This document shows positions 1 through 7,959 of a stretch of DNA of 64,000 nucleotides, one piece after another (within the stretch, counting starts at the first letter, position 1; each line of letters begins with the position of its first letter). The DNA is taken from positions 248,001 to 312,000 of the forward strand of contig NZ_CADIJV010000002.1 in assembly GCF_902859765.1 (NCBI RefSeq), read 5' to 3'. Both the position numbers and the translations under genes were made by a program. The notes under the pieces were generated by a model, which was not told the origin of the DNA, did not search any database, and saw nothing but the letters and a program-made list of their open reading frames with translations. Source of the stretch: Achromobacter pulmonis. GTDB taxonomy: Bacteria > Pseudomonadota > Gammaproteobacteria > Burkholderiales > Burkholderiaceae_B.

Positions 1-560
1 GCGTCAGCCTGACGCTGCGCACGCTGGAGCCCTGGCGCCTGGGGCCGACGCGCTGGAACATGCAGGCATCGTGGAGCTGGCAGAAGCGCAAGACCAACGG
101 CGATCTGGTCACGGGCTACACCGCCGATGCGCGCGATCCGGATGACCGGGTGATCTACAACGGCTCGGAAATCCGCGCCATCGACCTGCCGCCCAGCACC
201 TTCTACCAACCGCAGGTCGCCTCGCTCACGCTGATCGGCGCCTACCCGCGCGCGGGCCTGACCTGGAGCAACAAGCTGAACTGGCGCAGCAAGCGCGACG
301 CCACCATCTACGTCGGCGTCGGCCCGCGGCCGCAATACCTCGACCGCTACGAATCGGGCGAATTGCCGTCGTACTGGACCTGGGACACCAAGCTGGCCTG
401 GCAGCCAACGTTCGCGCGCAACCTGGAATTCACGGTGGAAGTGCTCAACTTGCTGAACCGCATGCCGGCGGTCACGGCCAGCAATCCGAACCTGAAGACC
501 AACCGCAGCACGTTCCAGTCGGGGCGTGAGCTGTGGCTGCAGGTGGGGTATCGGTTCTGA
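1..560 (+). CDS. TonB-dependent receptor, C-terminal part (cut by window edge)
   Basis: The reading frame is open from base 3 to a stop at 558-560, so about 185 C-terminal residues of an outer-membrane beta-barrel are present. The sequence is closely similar to the C-termini of the next two genes, sharing blocks such as SWSWQKRK, EIRAIDLPP, YWTWDTKL and the ending GRELWLQVGYRF. The final Phe is the usual outer-membrane barrel signature. It is therefore the first visible member of a tandem receptor array. Its N-terminus, STN domain and promoter lie outside the window. The ligand cannot be read from the sequence; a metal chelate is only the usual guess for this family. Confidence 0.9.
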   Translation, partial: VSLTLRTLEPWRLGPTRWNMQASWSWQKRKTNGDLVTGYTADARDPDDRVIYNGSEIRAIDLPPSTFYQPQVASLTLIGAYPRAGLTWSNKLNWRSKRDATIYVGVGPRPQYLDRYESGELPSYWTWDTKLAWQPTFARNLEFTVEVLNLLNRMPAVTASNPNLKTNRSTFQSGRELWLQVGYRF

Positions 561-637
561 AGCGGCGATGAAGCGGTGCGCAGGCATTCATCCGGTCTGA
601 CTTCGAAGCATCCCATCGCCCATTCGCCGGTTTGGCG

Positions 638-667
638 CTGAGGTTCGCCGCCGTCCGCCGCGTCCTA
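638..667 (+). promoter_or_regulatory. Putative ECF-sigma promoter of receptor gene
   Basis: CTGAGGT (638-644), 15 bases, then GCGTCCTA (660-667), ending 32 bases before the ATG at 700. The same two blocks with the same spacing precede the genes at 3444 and 6275. A CGTC-type -10 element about 15-16 bases after a distinct -35 block is typical of ECF sigma factors. That fits receptors carrying an STN signalling domain. The sigma factor itself is not in the window. Confidence 0.6.
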
Positions 668-699
668 TGGCTGGTTTTCAATCAGCCAAGGACGCTCGC

Positions 700-3342
700 A
701 TGCCTCTCTCTTTCAACGGCCGTTTCCGCCCCAACGCGTCGATCGCTATCTTCTGCGCCGCACTGGCCATGGCCGCGCCCGCCCATGCCCAGTCGCCCGG
801 CCGCACTTTCGCCTACGACATGCCAGCGCAACCGCTGGGCGACGCCTTGCTGGCGCTGGGCCGCCAATCGGGCCTGCAGATCTCGTTTCCGCCGGCCGCA
901 GTGGCCGGCAAGGTCGCGCCCGCCCTGCGGGGCGAAAACTCGGCGCTGGCGGCGCTAAACCAGTTGCTGGCCGGTTCCGGCCTGGCGCTGCGCGCCGATG
1001 GCCCGGGCCGCTACATCGTCTTCGTGGACAGGACCACGCCGTTCTCGGCATCGCGCCTGGAACCGGTCCGGATCTACGGCGAACAGATCGGCGGGCGTGT
1101 CTACAGCCGCGAGGAGATCGAGGAGACGCCATCGTCCAACCGGGATATGAGCACATTGGTGGCCACGCATCCGGCGGTGCGCACCAACCCGGGCGCGGCG
1201 GGGTCGCAGAATCGTGGCTCGCTGGATGTCGAGGAAATCTCATTCTACGGCGCCAGCCCCTATCAGAACCTTTACCGCATCGACGGCATGGACGCGACCA
1301 ACCGGGTGAATCCGGCCAGCAAGAACCTCAACCTGCAGATTGGCAACGTACCGAGCAATTCGCAGTCCTATTTCATCGATACCCGCCTGCTCGAAGAAGT
1401 CCACGTCCACGACAGCTTCGTGCCGGCGGCATACGGCCGTTTCACCGGCGGCGTGGTCGACGCGCGGCTACGCAGGTTCTCCGGCAAAAACGGGCTGAAG
1501 CTGGATTACCGCTGGAACACGTCCAATATGACCCAGCAGCGGATCGCCCCTGGCGAAGAGAACGCTTGGGCGCAGGGCAAACCCGGCTTTGCGCCCAAAT
1601 GGAAAAAGCAGTTTTACTCCGCCATCGGTGACATCGCGGTCAACGACAAGGCCGGTATGGTCCTTGCCATGTCGCAGCGGCAATCCCAGATAACCCGCGC
1701 GCTCCTGGGCGTGGATGAGACCGGCAAACAAATCGTCTATAACCACAACCACTATCGCGACCACATCGATAACTTCCTGGGCAAGTTCAGCGTGCAGGCC
1801 AACGCCGATACGACCGCCGACCTCGTCCTGAAATACAGCGACCGGCGCGAAACACTGGCCAGCGATATTTTTCGCTACACCCATTGGGACCACAATCATC
1901 GCGCCTATGGGCTGAGCGGCAACCTGGAGCGCTTCTTCCCGGGCGGACGTGTGACGCTGCAGGCCGGCTGGGATCATGCCCTGAGCAACCGCAAATCGCC
2001 CGACAACGAATTGATAACCCACGTTGTCTTGCCGCTACCCCAATACACCAGTGGTGGCTTTGGCCGGGAACAGACCCAACAGGACACCTGGTCGATCAAG
2101 AGCCGCGTCGACCTCGACCCGCTCCACACCGGCGCGCTCACTCACAACGCCTATGCGGGCGTCGAACTCCAACAGATCAATGCCGGATTCAAGCGCTTCC
2201 AGGATTCGTATTCTCTGAACCGCGTCCACCACGCCGACGGCACCTATACGGATCGCAGCAAGACCCACAATCTCCCCGGCAGCGTCGATGTGAAATACCA
2301 CACGGAAAGCCTGTATCTGTCCGATCGCATTGCATGGCGCAGACTGGCCCTGGACGCGGGACTGCGCTACGACCACGAGAGCTTCCTGCACACCGGCAAC
2401 CTTGCGCCGCGCACCCGCCTGGATTGGGATATGTTCGGTTCGGGCGATACGCTCTTGAGCGCGGGCTGGTCCCGCTATTACGGCGCCGAAGTACTGCAGA
2501 CAGCACTATGGGCCGAACGCCAACGACTGTCGCGCCTGGAGATCGACGGCAAAGGTAACCCTGTCGACCGTGGCCCCAAGCCCTACGTGACGGAGTATGC
2601 AGGGCTGCGCATGCCCCATGACGACGAGTGGGCCGTCTCGTTGCGCCAGCGCATCGCCAACGTGGAAGGCAGGATCAATTACGTGCGCCGAAACGGACGG
2701 GATCAATGGACCCGGCAGCGCATCGCCAACGACGATCCATACCGCTATCGCTACACCAACGACGGCGGGTCCACCACCGACAGCATCCACATCATGCTCA
2801 AGACCCTGGAGCCGTGGCGCGTCGGCAAGACCCGCTGGAACCTGGTGGCCACCTGGGGCTGGCAGAAACGCAAGACCAACAACGATCTGATTGAGGGCTA
2901 CGACGGCGACGCGCGCGACCCTGACGAACGCGTTCTCTACAACAACGCCGAAATTCGCGCCATCGACCTGCCCCCCACCTCCTTCTACCAGCCCCAGGTC
3001 GCCACCTTGACCCTGATCGGCGCCTATCCCAGCGTCGGCGTCACATGGAGCAACATGCTGAACTGGCGCGGCCGGCGCGCGGCAACCGTTTATGACGGAC
3101 GCGGCCCGGCGCCGGCGCTCCTGGACCGCTACAAATCGGCGGATATGGCGTCGTACTGGACGTGGGACACCAAGCTGACCTGGCAGCCGCCTGTCATCCA
3201 GAGGCTGACGTTGACGATTGAGGTCCTGAATCTGTTGAACCGGATGCCGGCGGTCGCACCGAGCAATCCCAGAAGAAGAACCAGCCCCGACACCTATCAA
3301 TCCGGACGCGAACTCTGGCTGCAGGTCGGCTACCGCTTCTGA
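700..3342 (+). CDS. STN-domain TonB-dependent outer-membrane receptor
   Basis: Encodes 880 residues. A signal peptide ends near AAPAHA (about residues 25-30). An STN domain follows (about 35-95; core QPLGDALLALGRQSGLQI), then a TonB-box-like stretch (LEPVRIYG), a plug with VPAAYGRFTGGVVDA, and a C-terminal barrel ending in GYRF. The STN domain is the part of transducer-type receptors that talks to a FecR-like anti-sigma factor, so this protein probably both imports a ligand and signals its presence. I chose ATG 700 because AAGGA lies 7 bases upstream; an upstream in-frame ATG at 667 overlaps the putative promoter. It is paralogous to the genes on both sides. The substrate is unknown. Confidence 0.9.
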   Translation: MPLSFNGRFRPNASIAIFCAALAMAAPAHAQSPGRTFAYDMPAQPLGDALLALGRQSGLQISFPPAAVAGKVAPALRGENSALAALNQLLAGSGLALRADGPGRYIVFVDRTTPFSASRLEPVRIYGEQIGGRVYSREEIEETPSSNRDMSTLVATHPAVRTNPGAAGSQNRGSLDVEEISFYGASPYQNLYRIDGMDATNRVNPASKNLNLQIGNVPSNSQSYFIDTRLLEEVHVHDSFVPAAYGRFTGGVVDARLRRFSGKNGLKLDYRWNTSNMTQQRIAPGEENAWAQGKPGFAPKWKKQFYSAIGDIAVNDKAGMVLAMSQRQSQITRALLGVDETGKQIVYNHNHYRDHIDNFLGKFSVQANADTTADLVLKYSDRRETLASDIFRYTHWDHNHRAYGLSGNLERFFPGGRVTLQAGWDHALSNRKSPDNELITHVVLPLPQYTSGGFGREQTQQDTWSIKSRVDLDPLHTGALTHNAYAGVELQQINAGFKRFQDSYSLNRVHHADGTYTDRSKTHNLPGSVDVKYHTESLYLSDRIAWRRLALDAGLRYDHESFLHTGNLAPRTRLDWDMFGSGDTLLSAGWSRYYGAEVLQTALWAERQRLSRLEIDGKGNPVDRGPKPYVTEYAGLRMPHDDEWAVSLRQRIANVEGRINYVRRNGRDQWTRQRIANDDPYRYRYTNDGGSTTDSIHIMLKTLEPWRVGKTRWNLVATWGWQKRKTNNDLIEGYDGDARDPDERVLYNNAEIRAIDLPPTSFYQPQVATLTLIGAYPSVGVTWSNMLNWRGRRAATVYDGRGPAPALLDRYKSADMASYWTWDTKLTWQPPVIQRLTLTIEVLNLLNRMPAVAPSNPRRRTSPDTYQSGRELWLQVGYRF

Positions 3343-3382
3343 CCGAATCGGACGATATGACCGATCACACGTCGCTTCGGCA

Positions 3383-3412
3383 CTGAGGTATCCCTCGGCT
3401 CGCGGCGTCCCA
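3383..3412 (+). promoter_or_regulatory. Putative ECF-sigma promoter, second copy
   Basis: CTGAGGT (3383-3389), 15 bases, GCGTCCCA (3405-3412), ending 31 bases before the ATG at 3444. One base of the distal block differs from the other two copies. The intervening 15 bases are not conserved, which supports constraint on the two blocks alone. Confidence 0.6.
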
Positions 3413-3443
3413 CTGCCGACATCCACGGAGCCAGGACGCCCTC

Positions 3444-6065
3444 ATGCCACGCCATGCCCACCCCGCGCGCACATCGACGCTTCTTTTCTGCGCCTTGCTC
3501 GCCCTCGCCGTTCCCGCGGTCGCCCAACCATTGACCGACGCCCTGCGCCTGTGCATCCCCTCCCTGCCGCTGGGCGATGCGCTGGTCGAACTGGGCCGCC
3601 AATCCGGCCTGGAGATATCCTTCCCGCCGGAGGCGGTGGCGGGCAAGATGTCCCCGGTGGTGCGCGGCAAGTTTGCCGCCCGATTGGCCCTTGACCGGAT
3701 GCTGGAAGGCTCGGGGCTGGCGCCGCGTGCGGACGGCGCGAACCGCTACATCATCCAGGTCGACAAGCCCGACGCGGCCAGCACTTCGCAGCTCGATCCC
3801 GTGCGAGTCTATGGCGCGCAGGTCGGCGAACGTCTCTACGGCGAGCGGGAAATCGCCTCAACCCCGTCCGCCAACCACGACCTGAGCACGCTGGTGGCGA
3901 ACCATCCCGCGGTGCGCACCAACCCCGGCGCCGCCAGCTCCCAGAACCGCGGCTCGCTCGCTGTCGAAGACGTTTCCTTCTACGGCGCCAGCCCCTACCA
4001 GAACCTGTTCCAGATCGATGGCGTCGATGCCACCAACCGTGTCGACCCGGCCAACAAGAACCTGGCCCAGATCGGCGGCAACGTGCCCAGCAACCCGCAG
4101 TCGTACTTCATCGACACCAGCCTTCTGGAAGCCGTGCACGTGCGAGACAGTTTCGTGCCGGTGGAGTATGGACGCTTCAATGGCGGCGTCGTCGATGCGC
4201 AGTTGCGCCGTTTTTCCGGCAAGAACCACCTGAAATTCGACTACCGCTGGAACACGTCGAACATGACCCGGCAACGCGTCTCGCCGGGGCAGCAGAAAAA
4301 ATGGGCGCAGGGGGAACCCGGCTTCACGCCGCGCTGGGAAAAACGCTTCTATTCGGCCGTGGCGGACCTCGCCGTCAATGACAAGGCCGGCATGGTGCTG
4401 TCCATGTCGCACCGGCAATCCCGGATCGAGCGCTGGGGCCTGACGGCCGATGACGCCGGCAAGCCGCTGCGCACGCCGAATTCCTATCGCGACCGCATCG
4501 ACAACTTCCTGGGCAAATTCAGCGTGCGCGCCAGCGCCGACACCCTGGTCGACCTGACGCTGAAATACAGCGATCGCAACGAAAGGCTGGTCAGCAATAC
4601 CGCCCGCGACACGCAATACGACAACAACCATGGCGCATACGGCCTGACCGGGCGCCTGGAGCACCGGTTGCCGGCAGGACGCCTGATGTTGCAGACGGGC
4701 TGGGACCACGCCATGAGCAACCGCCGCTCCGCCAGCCGCGAGTGGGTTACGACACGGCCCTACAACCGGCCCTTGTATTTCAAAGGCGGGTTCGGCCGGG
4801 AACAGAAGCAACAGGACACCGCACACCTCAAAGCGCGTATCGACCTGGACCCGCAGCGCGGCCGGGCATTCACACACAATGTGTACGCGGGGATCGACGT
4901 GCAACAGATCGACGCGGCGTTCAAGCGGCCGAGGCTGTCGACCGCCTACACGCGCATCTACGACAGTCTGGGCGATTACATTGATACCAATATGTACCTG
5001 TGGCGGCCGGGCACCGTGCGGGCGCGCAGCCGCACGGCCGCGCTGTATCTGTCCGATCGCGTCGAGTGGCGGCGGCTGGCGCTGGATGCCGGGCTGCGCT
5101 ATGACCACGAAAGCCTGTTCGGCAGCAACAACCTCGCGCCGCGCACGCGCCTGGACTGGGACGTGTTCGGATCGGGCGACACCTTGCTGAGCGGCGGCTG
5201 GTCGCGTTACTTCGGTGGGACGGTGCTGGAAACCGCGCTGGAAGCCCGGCGCTTGCGGCTGTTGAAACAGTTGACCGACTTCCAGGGCAAGCCCGTGCCC
5301 GCCGGCAAACAGGATTTTTCCGTGGACTACAGCGGGCTGCGCATGCCGTATGACGACGAATGGGCGCTGTCGCTGCGCCAGCGCATGGCGGGACTGGAAG
5401 GCCTGCTGGGCTACGTGCGTCGCAACGGCCGGCAACAATGGACCAAGAGCGGTAGGATCGACAAGGGGTTCAAGTACCGCAATGGCGGCAGCTCCATCAC
5501 CGACGCCGTCAGCCTGACGCTGCGCACGCTGGAACCGTGGCACGCCGGCCCTACCCGCTGGACCATGCTGGCGTCGTGGAGTTGGCAGAAGCGCAAGGCC
5601 AACGCCGACCTGGCCAAAGGGTATGGCGATGACGCTCACGGTCCCGACGAGCGGGTGATCTACAACGGCACGGAGATCCGCGCCATGGATCTGCCGCCCA
5701 GGAGCTACCACCAGCCCCAGACCGCCACGCTTGCCCTCACCGGCGCCTACCCTGCCACGGGGCTGACGTGGAGCAACATGATCAACTGGCGAGGCAGGCA
5801 CGACGGCATCATGTTCGTGGGCAGGGGTCCCGAGCCGTACCGGCTGGACAGCTACCAGTCGGCTCGCCTGCCCTCATACTGGACCTGGGACACCCGGCTC
5901 ACCTGGCAACCCACCTTCATGCCTCGGCTGGAGCTGACCGTGGATATCCTCAATCTGCTCAACCGCATGCCCGCGATCGTTGCCAGCAATCCCAACCTGA
6001 CGACCGACTACAGCACCTATCAATCAGGGCGTGAACTCTGGGTGCAGGTCGGCTACCGCTTCTGA
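3444..6065 (+). CDS. STN-domain TonB-dependent outer-membrane receptor (paralogue)
   Basis: Encodes 873 residues laid out like the preceding gene: signal peptide ending near VPAVAQ, STN domain (core LPLGDALVELGRQSGLEI, about residues 38-90), TonB-box-like LDPVRVYG, plug with VPVEYGRFNGGVVDA, and barrel ending GYRF. It is co-directional with its neighbours and has its own copy of the CTGAGGT-N15-GCGTCCYA element. AGGA about 8 bases before ATG 3444 supports the start. Similarity to the upstream receptor is high in the plug and the C-terminal third. It is lower in mid-barrel segments, which face the ligand in this family. The two may therefore recognise related but different ligands; this is inference. 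Confidence 0.9.
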   Translation: MPRHAHPARTSTLLFCALLALAVPAVAQPLTDALRLCIPSLPLGDALVELGRQSGLEISFPPEAVAGKMSPVVRGKFAARLALDRMLEGSGLAPRADGANRYIIQVDKPDAASTSQLDPVRVYGAQVGERLYGEREIASTPSANHDLSTLVANHPAVRTNPGAASSQNRGSLAVEDVSFYGASPYQNLFQIDGVDATNRVDPANKNLAQIGGNVPSNPQSYFIDTSLLEAVHVRDSFVPVEYGRFNGGVVDAQLRRFSGKNHLKFDYRWNTSNMTRQRVSPGQQKKWAQGEPGFTPRWEKRFYSAVADLAVNDKAGMVLSMSHRQSRIERWGLTADDAGKPLRTPNSYRDRIDNFLGKFSVRASADTLVDLTLKYSDRNERLVSNTARDTQYDNNHGAYGLTGRLEHRLPAGRLMLQTGWDHAMSNRRSASREWVTTRPYNRPLYFKGGFGREQKQQDTAHLKARIDLDPQRGRAFTHNVYAGIDVQQIDAAFKRPRLSTAYTRIYDSLGDYIDTNMYLWRPGTVRARSRTAALYLSDRVEWRRLALDAGLRYDHESLFGSNNLAPRTRLDWDVFGSGDTLLSGGWSRYFGGTVLETALEARRLRLLKQLTDFQGKPVPAGKQDFSVDYSGLRMPYDDEWALSLRQRMAGLEGLLGYVRRNGRQQWTKSGRIDKGFKYRNGGSSITDAVSLTLRTLEPWHAGPTRWTMLASWSWQKRKANADLAKGYGDDAHGPDERVIYNGTEIRAMDLPPRSYHQPQTATLALTGAYPATGLTWSNMINWRGRHDGIMFVGRGPEPYRLDSYQSARLPSYWTWDTRLTWQPTFMPRLELTVDILNLLNRMPAIVASNPNLTTDYSTYQSGRELWVQVGYRF

Positions 6066-6212
6066 ACAACATATCAGACCACGCGCCATGGAGCGCCAGG
6101 GCCGCAGTCCCTAACATGCGCCGCGGCCATCCCGGCCACGGCGCGCGGACGATCGGATCTCACGCATCAATCAACAAATCGAAATCCATATAGATTATTC
6201 ATCGATTGCGCG

Positions 6213-6242
6213 CTGAGGTATTGCAACTGTCGCTGCGTCCTA
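6213..6242 (+). promoter_or_regulatory. Putative ECF-sigma promoter, third copy
   Basis: CTGAGGT (6213-6219), 15 bases, GCGTCCTA (6235-6242), ending 32 bases before the ATG at 6275. Both blocks match the copy at 638-667 exactly although the downstream gene is not a receptor. This is the main reason to link the peroxidase to the receptor regulon. Confidence 0.6.
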
Positions 6243-6274
6243 CGCCTGACACCAACGCGACACGGAACGTATCG

Positions 6275-7531
6275 ATGCCCCTGCGTGGCAAATCCCGGCT
6301 CCGGCCGAACGCCCTGGCCGCCGTCCTGCATGCCATTCCGCTGGCCCTCCTGCTGGCGGCCCCGTCCACCGTGTCTGGCCGGCAGCCCGCCTCCATGCCA
6401 TCCGGCATCGCGTCCAACGCCGCCGCTTGCCACGCCCCGGCGGGTTGGAACATCGCCTGCCTGCGCGCGCGCTATTCCGGACCCGTAGCCGGTTGGCCCG
6501 CGCCCACCATCGACGCCGGCGTGCAATGGAATGAATGGGCGCCGGTCCCCGCCGTCGCCAGCCCCCCGCTGCAATGGACCGCCGCCAATCTGGGTCAGGC
6601 CGAACTGGCCGCCGACGTGGCGCGGCCGGCAGTCGTGGCGCTGGGCCAGATGCTGTTCTTCGATACCCGCCTGTCGCGCAAGGGGCAGGTGTCCTGTGCT
6701 TCCTGCCACCAGCCGCAGCGCGCGTTCACCGACGGCCTGCCGCTGGCGGTGGGCGAGGACAAGCTGATGGGGCGGCGCCGCTCGACGCCGCTGTATGCCG
6801 CGCCGTTCGCGCCGAGCCTGTTCTGGGACGGCCGCGCGGCCAGCCTCAAGAAACAGGTGATGGGGCCGCTGCACGACCCGCGGGAGATGAACCACGACGC
6901 CGCCGGGGCAGTGGCGCGGCTGCGGGAGACCGACATGTATCCCGCGCGCTTCCTGGAGGCGTTCGGCGGCGCGCCGGCGGCCCAGGCGTCAGTGGCATCG
7001 ACACCGACATCTGTGATCGACGCCGACCGCCTGGCGCGCGCACTGGCCGCCTACGTGGCCTCGCTGCGCCCCGAGAAGACCCGCTTCGACGATTTCCTGG
7101 CCGGCCGCGCCGAGGCGCTGGACGACACCGAATTGCTGGGCCTGCACCTGTTCCGCACCCAGGCGCGCTGCATGAACTGTCACAACGGCCCGCTGCTCAC
7201 CGACCATCAGTTCCACAACATCGGCCTGTCCTTCTACGGCCGCCGCAACCAGGACCTGGGGCGCTACGAGGCCACGCGCGATCCCGCCGACCTGGGCAAG
7301 TTCCGCACGCCGAGCCTGCGCAACGTGGCGCAGGCCGGCCCATGGATGCACAACGGCCTGTTCCCGGACCTGCGGGGGCTGCTGCGGATGTACAACGCCG
7401 GCATGGGCCGTGAAGCGCCGCCGGCGGATCCCCCGGACCCGTATGCGCCGCGCAAGTCGGAACACATCAAGCCGCTCGACCTGAGCCCGGCCGAGATCGA
7501 CGCCCTGCTGGCGTTCCTGAAGACCTTGTAA
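6275..7531 (+). CDS. Di-haem cytochrome c peroxidase-like periplasmic protein
   Basis: Encodes 418 residues with an N-terminal signal segment and two c-type haem sites, CASCH and CMNCH. Between them is the peroxidase-family stretch around AFTDG and FWDGRA; a later WMHNG could supply a methionine ligand. Proteins of the bacterial cytochrome c peroxidase/MauG superfamily reduce peroxide or carry out di-haem oxidations in the periplasm. ATG 6275 was chosen over an upstream ATG (6206) because that one lies before the putative promoter. The first residues (MPLRGKSRLRPNA) resemble those of the receptor at 700 (MPLSFNGRFRPNA). Whether it reduces peroxide or modifies the receptors' ligand cannot be decided here. 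Confidence 0.85.
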   Translation: MPLRGKSRLRPNALAAVLHAIPLALLLAAPSTVSGRQPASMPSGIASNAAACHAPAGWNIACLRARYSGPVAGWPAPTIDAGVQWNEWAPVPAVASPPLQWTAANLGQAELAADVARPAVVALGQMLFFDTRLSRKGQVSCASCHQPQRAFTDGLPLAVGEDKLMGRRRSTPLYAAPFAPSLFWDGRAASLKKQVMGPLHDPREMNHDAAGAVARLRETDMYPARFLEAFGGAPAAQASVASTPTSVIDADRLARALAAYVASLRPEKTRFDDFLAGRAEALDDTELLGLHLFRTQARCMNCHNGPLLTDHQFHNIGLSFYGRRNQDLGRYEATRDPADLGKFRTPSLRNVAQAGPWMHNGLFPDLRGLLRMYNAGMGREAPPADPPDPYAPRKSEHIKPLDLSPAEIDALLAFLKTL

Positions 7532-7556
7532 TCCGATCCGACGACAACGCGGCGCG

Positions 7557-7591
7557 AGAAAAAAGAATGGCCGCGGCAGAGCCGCGGCCAT
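7557..7591 (-). terminator. Intrinsic terminator of the desaturase-uvrD-chorismate mutase unit
   Basis: An 11-bp perfect stem (7567-7577 with 7581-7591, loop AGA) is followed on the minus strand by a run of Ts (complement of 7561-7566). It lies 58 bases after the stop of the minus-strand gene at 7649. Confidence 0.8.
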
Positions 7592-7648
7592 GGACCTTTC
7601 TGTGTGCGGACGGCCGCGCCCTGGCGGGCAGCGGCCATCAGGCGCGCA

Positions 7649-7954
7649 TCACGAGTAGGGACGCTCGCGCAGACGCGTGTGATGATCGACGACGGTGTCG
7701 ATCACTTCGCGCAGGATGGTTTCGGCCAGGGCCGGCGGCACGCCGGCCTCTTCGGCCAGGCGGCGGATGCGCTGGACCTGCTGGTCTTCGCGCACCGGGT
7801 CCACCAGGTCCATATCGTTGGCCTGCTTGAGTTCACCGATCATGTCCGTGCAGCGGAAGCGCACGCCGAGCAGCAGGATGATCTGCTGGTCGATTTCATC
7901 GATCTCGGCGCGCAGCGATGCCAGTTCGGCTTTCGGGGAATCTTGATTGGCCAT
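7649..7954 (-). CDS. Stand-alone chorismate mutase, AroQ class
   Basis: Encodes 101 residues with the all-helical AroQ pattern: N-terminal helix LRAEIDEIDQQIILLLGVR, then VRFRCTDMIGELK, DPVREDQQVQRIR and a final helix. It would convert chorismate to prephenate for Phe/Tyr synthesis, using the Arg/Lys/Glu positions visible in these helices. It starts 5 bases after the uvrD stop, so it is the last gene of a three-gene minus-strand unit closed by the terminator at 7557-7591. An isochorismate-pyruvate lyase (PchB type) has the same fold. No salicylate or siderophore genes are nearby, so mutase is preferred. Confidence 0.8.
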   Translation of the reverse strand: MANQDSPKAELASLRAEIDEIDQQIILLLGVRFRCTDMIGELKQANDMDLVDPVREDQQVQRIRRLAEEAGVPPALAETILREVIDTVVDHHTRLRERPYS

Positions 7955-7959
7955 GTCTT

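Noticed and set aside
3858-5801. Minus-strand open frame of 647 codons
   Set aside because: It is antisense to the receptor gene at 3444-6065, with no recognisable domain.
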